A DNA stretch of 64,000 nt from Tabrizicola aquatica (GTDB lineage: Bacteria > Pseudomonadota > Alphaproteobacteria > Rhodobacterales > Rhodobacteraceae). The stretch covers positions 1-64,000 of the forward strand of contig NZ_PJON01000006.1 in assembly GCF_002900975.1 (NCBI RefSeq), in the 5' to 3' direction. The stretch's first letter is position 1; each line of letters opens with the position of its first letter. This document shows, piece after piece, positions 17,196 through 26,116 of the stretch. The notes under the pieces were generated by a model. It did not search any database. It worked only from the letters and a program-made list of their open reading frames with translations, and was not told the origin of the DNA. The position numbers and the translations under genes are program-made.

Positions 17196-17966
17196 ATGGC
17201 CGGGCGGCTGGCGCAGGCAATCGACCGCTGGTGCCTGCGCCGGGTGCAAGGGCGCTGGACGCAGGCCAGCGCCGATGCCCCGGACCTTGACCCGTTCGAG
17301 TTGCGCGCCCTGCGCGGCGAGGCGCGCCTGATGCGGCGGCAGATCGACCGGGTGATCCACGCCGCGGATGCGCGCCTGTCCCTGCCGCTGTTGCAGGGCG
17401 AGCCGCCCCGGATGGCGCTGGGCACCGACTGGGTCTGGCGTCCGGATGCCTGGCATGGCTCGCTGCCGCAACCGGGCCTGGTGGCTGCGGATCGGGCGAC
17501 GCAGATCAGCGATGACTTGGCGCTGTATCACGACTGCCCGCTGTCCGAAATCGCGCTGCGCCAGGTGCAGGGCGGGGCCGACGCGCTGCGCGCGCCCTAC
17601 GCCCTGGCGGTTGAGGTGTTCGGTTTTCGCGGCAGTTTCCTGTCGCTGTCGGCCAGTTTCCCGGAAGCTGCGGTCGGTGATCTGGGGCTGCGCCATCTGG
17701 TGCGGCTGGACGCGGTGATCGAGGCCGACCGGCCGCTGAAGGCCTATGCCCGGCTGAACATCAAGCATGGCGACGCGGTGGCGCAGATGATCAGCGACCT
17801 GCCGGACGGGCCTGAGAAATGGGCGGAGTTCGACCTGGCTTACGGCCAGATCGGTGCGGGGCGGATCGAGCGGGTCTGGCTGGACCTGATCTTCAACGAT
17901 GCGGCCCAGACCCGCATCCTTCTGCGCGACGTGGTGGTCAGCCGCCGCCCGCGCGCCGAGTTGTGA
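17196..17966 (+). CDS. Rhodobacteral protein of unknown function (possibly DUF6478)
   Basis: The 256-residue soluble protein starts 6 bases after ilvD. It has an Arg-rich helical N-terminus (RWCLRRVQGRW, EARLMRRQIDRVIHAADARL), a central WRPDAWHGSLPQPGL segment and a beta-rich C-terminus with AYARLNIKHGDAVAQM. From memory it resembles the rhodobacteral DUF6478 family, which I cannot confirm here. No catalytic motif stands out. The tight spacing to ilvD and to the following gene suggests an operon. Confidence 0.7.
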   Translation: MAGRLAQAIDRWCLRRVQGRWTQASADAPDLDPFELRALRGEARLMRRQIDRVIHAADARLSLPLLQGEPPRMALGTDWVWRPDAWHGSLPQPGLVAADRATQISDDLALYHDCPLSEIALRQVQGGADALRAPYALAVEVFGFRGSFLSLSASFPEAAVGDLGLRHLVRLDAVIEADRPLKAYARLNIKHGDAVAQMISDLPDGPEKWAEFDLAYGQIGAGRIERVWLDLIFNDAAQTRILLRDVVVSRRPRAEL

Positions 17967-17973
17967 GGACGCG

Positions 17974-18339
17974 ATGGCCAGACCGATGCTAAGCCAGACC
18001 CGGATAGCCCGTGGCGTTTGGGAGGGCGTGCTGACCGGTGGCGGCGCGGCCCCGGCGGTCGAGGCGCTGCATGACGGCCAGCCCCTGCCGGGGGTCGAGG
18101 TCGCGGCGCTGCCGGGCGAGCAGGGCCATGCGGTGCGGGTGCCGCTGCCGGGCCATATCCTGTCGGAAGGGGTGCAAGTGGTGCTGCTGCGGCTGGGGGA
18201 TGAGGTGCTGACGCAGATCACCCTGGTCGCGGGCCTGCCCCCGGATGAGGACCTGCGCGCCGAGGTCAGCCTGCTGCGGGCCGAGCTGGAGCTGTTGAAG
18301 CGGGCGTTCCGGCGCCACTGTGCCGAGACGGCGGGCTAG
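17974..18339 (+). CDS. Small protein of unknown function
   Basis: The 121-residue product has a beta-rich first two thirds (VWEGVLTGGG, HAVRVPLPGHILSEGVQVVLLRL) and a charged C-terminal helix (LRAEVSLLRAELELLKRAFRRH) that looks like a short coiled coil. I do not recognise the family. ATG 17974 is used because GAGG lies 5 bases upstream, just after the preceding stop. It is the last gene of the ilvD group; the double palindrome at 18344 follows. Confidence 0.7.
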   Translation: MARPMLSQTRIARGVWEGVLTGGGAAPAVEALHDGQPLPGVEVAALPGEQGHAVRVPLPGHILSEGVQVVLLRLGDEVLTQITLVAGLPPDEDLRAEVSLLRAELELLKRAFRRHCAETAG

Positions 18340-18343
18340 GGAC

Positions 18344-18388
18344 GCAAAAGTTTTCGAAAACTTTTGCAAATTCCTTCGAAGGAATTTG
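18344..18388. repeat. Extragenic double palindrome, family 1 copy 2
   Basis: A 24-bp perfect palindrome (18344-18367, half-site GCAAAAGTTTTC) abuts a 22-bp perfect palindrome (18367-18388, half-site CAAATTCCTTC). It fills the gap between two convergent genes, 4 bases after one stop and 6 bases before the other, so it can act as a bidirectional terminator. Its AT content is far above the surroundings. The two-palindrome design matches 3840-3887 and 32373-32415. Confidence 0.85.
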
Positions 18389-18394
18389 GGTCCA

Positions 18395-19204
18395 TCAACC
18401 CCAGGTCGGGTGGAACTTGCCGGCGGGGGAAAGGGTGAAGATCTCGCATCCCGTGGCGGTGACGCCGACCGAATGTTCGAACTGAGCGGACAGCGACCGG
18501 TCGCGGGTCACGGCGGTCCAGTCGTCGGCCAGGACCTTGGTCTCGGGCCGGCCCAGGTTCACCATCGGCTCGATGGTGAAGAACATGCCTTCCTCCAGCA
18601 CCGGACCGGACCCCGGGCGGCCATAGTGCAGCACGTTCGGCGGGGCGTGGAACACGCGGCCCAACCCGTGGCCGCAAAAGTCGCGGACGACCGACATGCG
18701 CTGCGCCTCGACATAGGACTGGATCGCGTGGCCGATGTCGCCGAAGGTGTTGCCCGGCTTGACTGCAGCGATGCCGCGCATCAGGCCCTCATGCGTGACC
18801 TCGATCAGCCGTTCGGCCTTGCGCGGCAGTTGGCCGGCCACATACATCCGGCTGGTGTCGCCGAACCAGCCGTCCACGATCACCGTCACGTCCACGTTCA
18901 GGATATCACCGTCCAAGAGCACCTTGGACCCCGGAATCCCGTGGCAGACGACATGGTTCACGCTGATGCAGGATGCGTGCTTGTAGCCCTTGTAGCCGAT
19001 GGTGGCCGAGATGACGCCGCGACGCTTGATCTCTTCGGTGATGAAGTCGTCGATCGCCGCCGTGGTCGTGCCGGGCACCACCAGGGGGGCGACGGCGTCC
19101 AGGATTTCGGCGGCGACGCGGCCAGCGGCGCGCATGCCGGCAAAATCCGCATCCTCATAGATGCGGATGCCGTCTTTGGTGATGCGGGCGCGGTGTTCGT
19201 CCAA
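18395..19204 (-). CDS. map: Type I methionine aminopeptidase
   Basis: The 269-residue protein has the pita-bread motifs: HASCISVNHVVCHGIP, the metal ligands in LNVDVTVIVDGWFGDTSRMY, FCGHGLGRVFH and the Glu ligands in FFTIEPMV and SAQFEHSVGVT. It removes the initiator methionine from nascent proteins. It is divergent from the cinA-like gene with about 110 bases between them. Confidence 0.96.
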   Translation of the reverse strand: MDEHRARITKDGIRIYEDADFAGMRAAGRVAAEILDAVAPLVVPGTTTAAIDDFITEEIKRRGVISATIGYKGYKHASCISVNHVVCHGIPGSKVLLDGDILNVDVTVIVDGWFGDTSRMYVAGQLPRKAERLIEVTHEGLMRGIAAVKPGNTFGDIGHAIQSYVEAQRMSVVRDFCGHGLGRVFHAPPNVLHYGRPGSGPVLEEGMFFTIEPMVNLGRPETKVLADDWTAVTRDRSLSAQFEHSVGVTATGCEIFTLSPAGKFHPTWG

Positions 19205-19313
19205 GGCAGGTCTCCTTGGCCCTTACATAAGAGCCTTGCGTGGAATTGGCCAGAGGTGGGGTTTGAAAGCAAGGTCGCGGGGACTATACCCGAGGGCAAC
19301 AAGGGAGACTGCG

Positions 19314-20033
19314 ATGACCAACCCAACTGCGGCCATGCTGGTGATCGGCGACGAGATCCTGTCCGGCCGCACCCGTGATTCGAACATGCACTACCTGGCG
19401 GGCGAGTTGACCCGTATCGGCATTACCCTGCGCGAGGTGCGGGTGGTGGCCGATATCCACGCCGAGATCGTCGCGGCCGTGCGTGCGTTGTCGGGGCGCT
19501 ATACCCATGTCTTTACCAGCGGCGGGATCGGGCCGACGCATGACGACATCACGGCGGATGCAGTGGCCGAGGCGATGGGGGCCAGCATCGGGCATCGCGC
19601 GGATGCGATGGCGCTGTTGCAGGCCCATTATGACCGGGCCGGACTGCCCTTCAACGAGGCGCGGCAGCGGATGGCGCGCATCCCCGAGGGGGCGGCTCTG
19701 ATCGACAACCCGGTCTCGACCGCGCCCGGCTTTACCATTGGCAATGTGCATGTGATGGCCGGCGTGCCGAACATCTTTCAGGCGATGGTCGCCAGCGTCC
19801 TGCCCAAGCTGACCGGGGGCGCTCCGCTTCTGTCGCAAACGCTGCGGGTCAACCGGGGCGAGGGCGAGATCGCCGGTCCGTTCGGCGCGCTGGCGGCCGA
19901 GTTTCCCGACCTGTCGATGGGGTCTTACCCCTTTATCCAGAACGGGGCGCATGGCACCAATCTGGTGATCCGGGGCACCGATCCGGGGCTTCTGGATCAG
20001 GCGATGGTCAAGTTGACCAGGCTGTTCGCATGA
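19314..20033 (+). CDS. Molybdopterin-binding / CinA N-terminal domain protein
   Basis: The 239 residues match the MoCF (MogA/MoaB/CinA-N) fold: MLVIGDEILSGRTRDSN, VVADIHAEIVAAV, FTSGGIGPTHDDITADAVAEAMG and the loop VMAGVPNIFQAM. Proteins of this single-domain type are annotated CinA-related; the CinA amidase domain is missing. ATG 19314 follows AAGGGAGACTGCG. It overlaps the following GNAT gene by 4 bases (ATGA). Confidence 0.88.
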   Translation: MTNPTAAMLVIGDEILSGRTRDSNMHYLAGELTRIGITLREVRVVADIHAEIVAAVRALSGRYTHVFTSGGIGPTHDDITADAVAEAMGASIGHRADAMALLQAHYDRAGLPFNEARQRMARIPEGAALIDNPVSTAPGFTIGNVHVMAGVPNIFQAMVASVLPKLTGGAPLLSQTLRVNRGEGEIAGPFGALAAEFPDLSMGSYPFIQNGAHGTNLVIRGTDPGLLDQAMVKLTRLFA

Positions 20034-20713
20034 CGCCCGAGGTGTTGGCCCGTGTGATGGAGGCGACCTGGCCCCCGGCGCGGGTCTGGCGGCAGGGGGC
20101 ATTCCTGTGCCGTGACGGGGCCGGGGGCGGCAAGCGCGTCTCGGCCGCCAGTTGCGCGGGCGACTGGGCCGAGGCCGACCTGGAGGCGCTAGACCATGAC
20201 CTGGTGGTGATCCGGCCGGGCGAGGCGGCGCTGGATCAGGCGCTGGAGGCGCGGGGCTGGCGGCTGGTCGATCCCGTGGTGGCCTATGCCGCGCCGGTGG
20301 CCGCGCTGACGGGCGATCTGCCGCCGTTGTCGGCCTTTGCCCATTGGCCGCCGCTGGAGATTGCCCGTGCGATCTGGGCCGAGGGCGGGATCGGCCCGGC
20401 GCGCGTCAACGTGATGGCGCGCACGGCAGGGCCGCGGGCCGCGATCCTGGCCCGGCATGAGGACCGGCCGGCGGGTGCGGCCTTTGTTGCCCTGGATGGC
20501 GACCATGCGATGGTCCATGCGGTCGAGGTCCGGGAAAGCGTTCGCCGCTTGGGAATCGGTGCCACATTGCTGCGCGCGGCGGCGAATTGGGCGGCGTCCG
20601 AAGGGGCCAGCCACCTGTCGCTGGTGGTGACAGAGCGAAACACCGCCGCCCGTGCGCTCTACTCTCGCCTTGGGATGCAGGTTGTGGGACAGTATCACTA
20701 CCGGATGAAGTGA
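20030..20713 (+). CDS. GNAT family N-acetyltransferase
   Basis: The 227-residue protein carries a C-terminal GNAT domain with VHAVEVRESVRRLGIGATLLRAAANWA, the acetyl-CoA pyrophosphate loop RRLGIG, and then LSLVVTERNTAARALYSRLGM. The N-terminal 100 residues are less conserved. The acceptor is unknown. The start codon overlaps the cinA-like stop, and 21 bases separate it from the OmpA-family gene downstream. Confidence 0.88.
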   Translation: MTPEVLARVMEATWPPARVWRQGAFLCRDGAGGGKRVSAASCAGDWAEADLEALDHDLVVIRPGEAALDQALEARGWRLVDPVVAYAAPVAALTGDLPPLSAFAHWPPLEIARAIWAEGGIGPARVNVMARTAGPRAAILARHEDRPAGAAFVALDGDHAMVHAVEVRESVRRLGIGATLLRAAANWAASEGASHLSLVVTERNTAARALYSRLGMQVVGQYHYRMK

Positions 20714-20734
20714 TCGCGGAAAGCGGCGCGGGCA

Positions 20735-21679
20735 GTGCAGAACGTCTTGAAGGCTGTTGTTCCCCTGGTCTGGGCGGTCCTGCCGTCGCTGGCCCATGGT
20801 CTGACGCTTGACCTTCCGGCCCCGGTGCTGGGCGAGGAAAGCCGCAGCGAAACCCCAGGAAGCTATGCCCTGCCGCTGGAGGGCTTCGATGGTGCGACGG
20901 TGCCGGCCAAGACGGTCGAGGGCGCGCTGGAGCAGCGCGTGTTCCAGCTGGAGGCGCCGGACCTGACGACGCTGGCGGTAATGGACCCGCTGCGCAGCCA
21001 GATCGCCGCGGCCGGATTTCAAGTGCTGCTGGACTGCGAGACGGAAGGGTGCGGCGGCTTTGACTTTCGCTTTGGCACCGATGTGATGCCCGAACCGGAC
21101 ATGCATGTCGATCTGGGCGATTTCCGCTTTCTGTCGGCCGAGAAGGGCGAGGAGGCGATTTCCGTCCTGGTCAGCCGCTCGGCCACGACGGGATATGTGC
21201 AGATCACCCGGGTCAGCCCCGCTGCGCTGCCGGCGGCCCCGGTTGGCGAGACTGTCGATCTGGAGGTTGAGGTCGTGCGCGGCCTGCCGGCCCCGGTTGC
21301 CGGTGGCATCGGCGCGGCGCTGGACGACGGCGGGTCGGTGGTGCTGGAGGATCTGGTCTTTGCCAGCGGATCGGCTGCACTGGCCGAGGGCGATTATGCC
21401 TCGCTTGCTGCGCTGGCGGCTTGGCTGGAGGCGAACCCGGACGGGACATTGGCGCTGGTCGGGCATACCGATGCGTCGGGCAGTCTGGCGGCGAATATCG
21501 CACTGTCGGAGCGCCGGGCCGAAGCGGTGGCCCAGGCGTTGGTCGAGGTGCATGGCGTCGAAGCCGGGCGCATCGCGGCGGAAGGCGTGGGATTCCTCGC
21601 GCCCCGGGCGACGAACCAGACCGACGAGGGACGGCAGAAAAACAGACGGGTCGAGGCAGTGGTGACCTCGACCCGTTAA
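20735..21679 (+). CDS. OmpA family protein
   Basis: The 314-residue protein has a signal peptide (about 1-21, LVWAVLPSLAHG), a unique beta-rich N-domain of about 190 residues with one disulfide candidate (CETEGC), and a C-terminal OmpA peptidoglycan-binding domain (LEDLVFASGSAALAEGDY, VGHTDASGSLAANIALSERRAEAVAQAL, EGVGFLAPRATNQTDEGRQKNRRVE). It should sit in the periplasm or outer membrane and bind peptidoglycan. The start is GTG 20735; TTG 20747 is an alternative that gives a tighter signal peptide. Confidence 0.87.
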   Translation: MQNVLKAVVPLVWAVLPSLAHGLTLDLPAPVLGEESRSETPGSYALPLEGFDGATVPAKTVEGALEQRVFQLEAPDLTTLAVMDPLRSQIAAAGFQVLLDCETEGCGGFDFRFGTDVMPEPDMHVDLGDFRFLSAEKGEEAISVLVSRSATTGYVQITRVSPAALPAAPVGETVDLEVEVVRGLPAPVAGGIGAALDDGGSVVLEDLVFASGSAALAEGDYASLAALAAWLEANPDGTLALVGHTDASGSLAANIALSERRAEAVAQALVEVHGVEAGRIAAEGVGFLAPRATNQTDEGRQKNRRVEAVVTSTR

Positions 21680-21716
21680 GGACCGCGCGGATCGGTGAGG
21701 GGACCCCCCGCCACGG

Positions 21717-22622
21717 TCACCAGTTGTCGGGACCCTTTTCCAGATAGCGCTTGGCCAGGAAGTCGATGAAGGCGCGGACCTTGGGCTGGGTAAAGCGGCC
21801 CGGCGGGTAGACGGCGTAGATGCCCAGGGTTTCCACCGGCAGACCGGGGATCGCCTCTTCGACCTGGCCCTGGCGCATGGCGTCGGCGTAAAGGAAGCTG
21901 GGCAGGTAGGCGATGCCCAGGCCCGAAATCGCCGCGTTGAGCAGGCTTTGTCCGTCATTCACCGTCAGCCAGCCGACCGAGCGGACCTGCCGCTTTTCGC
22001 CCGAGGGCGCGGTGATCTTCCAGACGTTGCCGTTGGCCTGGTTGGAATAGTGCAGCAGCTTGTGGTCGTTCAGATCGTCGATCTTCTGCGGCCGGCCGTA
22101 TTTCTGGAAATAGGACGGCGCGCCGATCATGCGTTTGGTGGTTTCGGTCAGCTTGCGGGCGCGGAGACTGGAATCCTCAAGGTCGCCGACGCGGATCGCC
22201 ATGTCGAAGCCTTCGCTGATCAACTCGACATAGCGGTTGTTCAGGACCATGTTCACGGTGATGTCGGGATATTCCAGCAGGAAATCCCCCAGGATCGGCG
22301 ACAAGAGGTTGACGCCGAAATCCGTGGCCACGCTGACCCGCAACAGGCCCGAGGGCGCGGATTGCATGGAGGTCACAAGGGCATCCGCCTCGCCCGCATC
22401 GTTCAGGACGCGGCGGGCGCGGTCATAGTAGGCCAGGCCGATTTCCGTGGGGCTGACGCGGCGGGTGGTGCGGTTCAGGAGACGCGCGCCCAGCCGGGCC
22501 TCAAGCGCGGAGACATGCTTCGAGACGGCAGATTTCGAGATGCCCATCTTCTTGGCTGCATCAGTGAATCCGCCCTGGTCCACCACGGTGGCAAAGGCCT
22601 CCATCTCGGTCAGTCGATCCAT
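21717..22622 (-). CDS. LysR family transcriptional regulator
   Basis: The 301-residue protein has the LysR winged HTH (MEAFATVVDQGGFTDAAKKMGISKSAVSKHVSALEARLGARLLNRTTRRV, shown here only by ends: MEAFATVVDQ to LLNRTTRRV) and a periplasmic-binding-type effector domain. It resembles the CrgA/DmlR-like subgroup. The start at 22622 follows GAGGACGAA; a longer frame to 22658 has no support. No divergent target gene is obvious: the nearest is the EF-hand gene 350 bases away. Confidence 0.9.
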   Translation of the reverse strand: MDRLTEMEAFATVVDQGGFTDAAKKMGISKSAVSKHVSALEARLGARLLNRTTRRVSPTEIGLAYYDRARRVLNDAGEADALVTSMQSAPSGLLRVSVATDFGVNLLSPILGDFLLEYPDITVNMVLNNRYVELISEGFDMAIRVGDLEDSSLRARKLTETTKRMIGAPSYFQKYGRPQKIDDLNDHKLLHYSNQANGNVWKITAPSGEKRQVRSVGWLTVNDGQSLLNAAISGLGIAYLPSFLYADAMRQGQVEEAIPGLPVETLGIYAVYPPGRFTQPKVRAFIDFLAKRYLEKGPDNW

Positions 22623-22975
22623 TTCGTCCTCTTCGGGAACCGCACGCCTTTTCATCACTGTGTCGGGGGGAAATCGGGCAGGATGGCGGCAATGACGCGA
22701 CCTATCCGGGGTATTGTGGGGGATCGTTCATGGCAACGAAACGGCCAGGCTGGGCGAAGGCTTGCCTGTAGCCGTCTGGGGGATCGGCGGCGGAAGGATC
22801 AGAGGGATCAGCTCGGCGGGAAAATGTTCTGCATGACGGCCGCATGACGCGGATCGGCGCCGCGATTTCGGCGCTGCACCCAAGAGGGGTGGAGTATCGT
22901 TCTGACTTCCCCCAGCTTCCGGTCGTGGGCGGCGTGACCGCCTGCTGCTTTCATGGACCAAAAAAGGAGACCCCC
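22623..22975. other. Intergenic region between lysR and EF-hand gene
   Basis: About 350 bp between divergent genes with no supported ORF, no tRNA and no clear hairpin. It should contain both promoters and possibly the LysR operator, but I see no convincing T-N11-A palindrome or sigma-70 hexamers. Confidence 0.5.
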
Positions 22976-23248
22976 ATGACCCGTTTCGCCCTGTTCCTTG
23001 CGTCGCTTGCCTTGGCCACGGCCGCCGTCGCCCAAACGGCAACGCTGCCCGATGTCCCTGACACCGACGAGAACGGCACCTGGTCCCTGGTCGAACTGCA
23101 GGCGGTCTGGCCGGAACTGACCGAGGAAGGCTTTGCCGGCATCGACCTGAACGTGGACGGTCAGGTTGATGCGACCGAGTTGCAGACGGCGGTCGACAAT
23201 GGCGTGATCACGCTGCCGGCGGCCGAGACCGAAGCCTCGGGCGGCTAA
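22976..23248 (+). CDS. Small exported EF-hand calcium-binding protein
   Basis: The 90-residue precursor has a signal peptide (about 1-20, ending AAVAQ) and two canonical 12-residue EF-hand loops, DTDENGTWSLVE (29-40) and DLNVDGQVDATE (57-68), both with acidic residues at positions 1, 3 and 12. It is probably a periplasmic calcium sensor or buffer. A strong AAAAAGGAG precedes the ATG. The stop is immediately adjacent to the convergent fadH stop, with no base between them. Confidence 0.82.
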   Translation: MTRFALFLASLALATAAVAQTATLPDVPDTDENGTWSLVELQAVWPELTEEGFAGIDLNVDGQVDATELQTAVDNGVITLPAAETEASGG

Positions 23249-25267
23249 CTACAGTGTTGCAGCCAGGCGCGCGGCCTGATCGATCGCGCGCTTGGCGTCC
23301 AGCTCGGCCGCGACGTCCGCCCCGCCGATGCGGTGGTGGCGGATCCCCAGCCGGTCGAGCTGGTCCGACAACCCGCGCTCGGGCAGTTGCCCGGCGCATA
23401 GGACGACGGCATCGACTGGCAGAAGTTGCGGTGCTTCGTCCGCGCGGCTGAGCCAAAGCCCTTCGGCCGTGATGCGGTCATAGGTGACGCCACCCTGCAT
23501 CCGCACCCCTTTCATCGCCAGGCTGGCCCGGTGAATCCAGCCGGTGGTCTTGCCCAGATGGCGGCCGGGCTTTTCCGCCTTGCGCTGCAACAGATGCACC
23601 TCCCGCGCGGGGGGATGCGGCTGGGGGCCTTGCGGCGCAAGGCCGCCCCGGTCGGCCCAGGGCGTCGTGACCCCCCATTCCTGCCGCCACAGAGCCGTGT
23701 CCAGCGTCGGGCTGGTGCCCTGGTGGACCAGCGTTTCGGCCACGTCAAAGCCGATGCCGCCCGCCCCCACCACAGCAACCCGCTGGCCGGTTTCGGCGCC
23801 TTGCAACACGTCGATATAGGACAGCACCCGCGCCCCCGGTTCGACCGGGATGCCCGGATCGCGCGGGGTGACGCCGGTGGCGATGACCACCTCGTCAAAG
23901 CCTTGGAGGTCTTGGGGGCTCGCCTCATGTCCAAGGCGCAGGGTGATGCCGGGGGCGGCAAGCATGCTGGTGAACCATGTGACAAGCCCGTGGAATTCTT
24001 CCTTGCCCGGCACCTGTTTCGCCAGGTTCAGCTGGCCGCCGACCTGCGGGGCCTTGTCGAAGAGAGTGACCTGATGGCCACGCCCTGCGGCGACGATGGC
24101 GGTCATCATGCCGGCCGGTCCCGCGCCCACGACGGCGATGCGTTTCGCGGTGGCAGCTTGGGGGTAGGTCAGCTCCGTCTCATGGCAGGCACGCGGGTTC
24201 ACGAGGCAGGACGTCAGCTTGCCCGAGAAAGTATGGTCCAGGCAGGCCTGATTGCAGGCGATGCAGGGCGCGATTTCCGCCGCGCGGCCGGCGGCGGCCT
24301 TGGCGATGAAGGCTTCATCCGCCAGCCAGGGCCGGGCCATGGACACCATGTCGGCCACGCCTTGGGCCAGCAGCCCCTCGGCCACCTCGGGCGTGTTGAT
24401 CCGGTTCGAGGTGATGACCGGGATCGTCACCTCGGGCCGCAGGCGCGCGGTAAGGTCGGCAAAGGCGGCGCGGGGGACCGAAGTGGCGATGGTGGGCACG
24501 CGGGCCTCGTGCCAGCCGATGCCGGTGTTCAGGACCGAGGCCCCGGCGGTTTCGATGGCTTTCGCCAGGGTCACGACCTCGTCCCAGGTGGAGCCGTTGG
24601 GGATCAGGTCGATCAGCGAGATGCGGTAGACCAGGATCGCGGCGGGCCCCATCGCGGCACGGGTGCGGGCGACGACATCTACCGGCAGGCGCATCCGTTT
24701 GGCGTAAGCGCCGCCCCAGCCGTCGGTGCGGCGGTTCGTGTGGGTGACGAGGAACTGGTTCAGGAAATAGCCCTCGGACCCCATCACCTCGACCCCGTCA
24801 TAGCCGGCCTCAAGCGCGCGGGCGGCGGCGGTGGCGATGTCGGCGATCTGCTTTTCGATCCCGAACTCGTCCAGTTCCTTGGGCGGGAAGGGCGAGATCG
24901 GGGATTTGACCGGCGAGGGGGCGACGCAGTCGGGGGAATAGGCGTAGCGGCCGGCATGCAGGATCTGCATGACGATATGGCCGCCCTCGGCATGGACAGC
25001 GTCGGTGACGCGGCGGTGGTTGGCGATGTCCTTGTCACTGAAGAGGCCGGCCGCGCCGGGAAAGACCCCGCCTTCGCGGTTCGGGGCCATGCCGCCGGTG
25101 ACGATCAGGCCCGCCCCGCCGCGTGCCCGCGCTGCGTAGAAGGCCGCGACGCGGGACCAGTCGCCGGTCTCCTCCAGCCCGGTGTGCATGGAGCCCATGA
25201 GGCTGCGATTGCGCAAGGTGCGGCTGCCCAGCGTGATCGGGGCGAGGAGATGGGGATAGCTGGTCAT
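23249..25267 (-). CDS. fadH: NADPH-dependent 2,4-dienoyl-CoA reductase (FadH-like)
   Basis: At 672 residues it equals E. coli FadH. It has an old-yellow-enzyme TIM barrel (LLAPITLGSRTLRNRSLMGSMH; GYDGVEVMGSEGYFLNQF), the 4Fe-4S ligands in CIACNQACLD and SCLVNP (about 337-356), then FAD- and NADPH-binding Rossmann motifs VVGAGPAGM and VVGAGGIGFD. The enzyme reduces 2,4-dienoyl-CoA during oxidation of polyunsaturated fatty acids. Other FMN/FAD/Fe-S dehydrogenases of this family act on amines or histamine, so the substrate is likely, not certain. Confidence 0.88.
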   Translation of the reverse strand: MTSYPHLLAPITLGSRTLRNRSLMGSMHTGLEETGDWSRVAAFYAARARGGAGLIVTGGMAPNREGGVFPGAAGLFSDKDIANHRRVTDAVHAEGGHIVMQILHAGRYAYSPDCVAPSPVKSPISPFPPKELDEFGIEKQIADIATAAARALEAGYDGVEVMGSEGYFLNQFLVTHTNRRTDGWGGAYAKRMRLPVDVVARTRAAMGPAAILVYRISLIDLIPNGSTWDEVVTLAKAIETAGASVLNTGIGWHEARVPTIATSVPRAAFADLTARLRPEVTIPVITSNRINTPEVAEGLLAQGVADMVSMARPWLADEAFIAKAAAGRAAEIAPCIACNQACLDHTFSGKLTSCLVNPRACHETELTYPQAATAKRIAVVGAGPAGMMTAIVAAGRGHQVTLFDKAPQVGGQLNLAKQVPGKEEFHGLVTWFTSMLAAPGITLRLGHEASPQDLQGFDEVVIATGVTPRDPGIPVEPGARVLSYIDVLQGAETGQRVAVVGAGGIGFDVAETLVHQGTSPTLDTALWRQEWGVTTPWADRGGLAPQGPQPHPPAREVHLLQRKAEKPGRHLGKTTGWIHRASLAMKGVRMQGGVTYDRITAEGLWLSRADEAPQLLPVDAVVLCAGQLPERGLSDQLDRLGIRHHRIGGADVAAELDAKRAIDQAARLAATL

Positions 25268-25377
25268 GTGGCCCTCATTTGCCGTGTAGAATGGCGAGTG
25301 GCGCCCGGCCTGTCACCCGCAACGCGGCGTCACCGGCGGTTTTCGAATGGAGCGGCTGGCGCCGCGAGGCTTTTCTC

Positions 25378-25446
25378 TTTGCTTCGCGCGAAGAGCGCGA
25401 AGCAAAGGCTGATGGGGGCGCTGCCCCCAAACCCCCGGGATATTTG
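25378..25446 (+). repeat. Hairpin plus G-rich GGGATATTT element, family 2 copy c
   Basis: A perfect 12-bp stem (25378-25389 with 25395-25406, half-site TTTGCTTCGCGC, loop GAAGA) is followed by a second hairpin GGGGGC-GCT.. GCCCCC (25414-25428) and then AAACCCCCGGGATATTTG. The second part is related to the elements at 11558 and 29525. It occupies the gap between fadH (divergent) and the 3' end of the HAD gene. Confidence 0.75.
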
Positions 25447-25459
25447 GGGACAGAAAATG

Positions 25460-26116
25460 TCAGAGGTCGAGGAGGTTGGGCAGCTCGGCCATGCTGCGGA
25501 ACAGCGGGAGGCCGAGGGCGGCAAGCTGGCGGGCCGGGGGCGTGTCGGGGCCGTGGCCGATGTAGCCAAGGCAGGGGATGCCGGCGGCCAGCGCGGCCTG
25601 GGCGCCCGAGGCGCTGTCCTCGATCACCACGCAGGCGGAAGGGTTGGCCCCGCAGGCGGCTGCGGCGGCGAGATAGACATCGGGGGCGGGTTTCGGGCGG
25701 CCCAGCGTCTGGCCGGACAGGATGGTGCGGAACCGGGGGATCAGCCCGTGCTGGCCCAGGCTGATGCGCATCTTCTGCAGCGGCCCGTTCGAGCCGACGG
25801 CATAGGGGATGCCTGCCTGGTCCAGCCGGTCGAAGACCGTCAGGATGCCGGGGATCAGCGGGGTGCCTTGGTCGAGGGTCGCGTAGAGGCGGGCGTAGAA
25901 ATCGGCGACCCAGCCTTCGGGGAGGCTGGCCCCGGCGGCGCGGGCGCGGGTGGCGACGGTCTCGATCGTGCCGCCGACGAAATCGGTCTCAAGCTGGGTC
26001 GGGGTGAGGATGAGACCATGGGCGGCGAAATCGGCGCGCAGCATGTCCAGCGTGACGGCCTCGCTGTCGACGATCACCCCGTCGCAGTCGAAGAGGACGG
26101 CCTTGGGCCGGGTCAT
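25460..26116 (-). CDS. HAD family hydrolase (phosphatase/phosphomutase-like)
   Basis: The 218-residue protein has HAD motif I FDCDGVIVDSE (nucleophile Asp about 10), a helical cap, motif II in YAVGSNGPLQK, and the lysine and acidic motifs in GRPKPAPDVYLAAA and VVIEDSASGAQAA. It resembles phosphoglycolate phosphatase / beta-phosphoglucomutase-like enzymes of the subclass I cap type; the substrate is unknown. Its ATG overlaps the rsmD stop (ATGA), so it is coupled to rRNA methylation. Confidence 0.88.
   Translation of the reverse strand: MTRPKAVLFDCDGVIVDSEAVTLDMLRADFAAHGLILTPTQLETDFVGGTIETVATRARAAGASLPEGWVADFYARLYATLDQGTPLIPGILTVFDRLDQAGIPYAVGSNGPLQKMRISLGQHGLIPRFRTILSGQTLGRPKPAPDVYLAAAAACGANPSACVVIEDSASGAQAALAAGIPCLGYIGHGPDTPPARQLAALGLPLFRSMAELPNLLDL

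Noticed and set aside
15435-18221. A 928-codon open frame on the minus strand
   Set aside because: It is the complement of ilvD and the following gene; ilvD motifs on the + strand are unambiguous.
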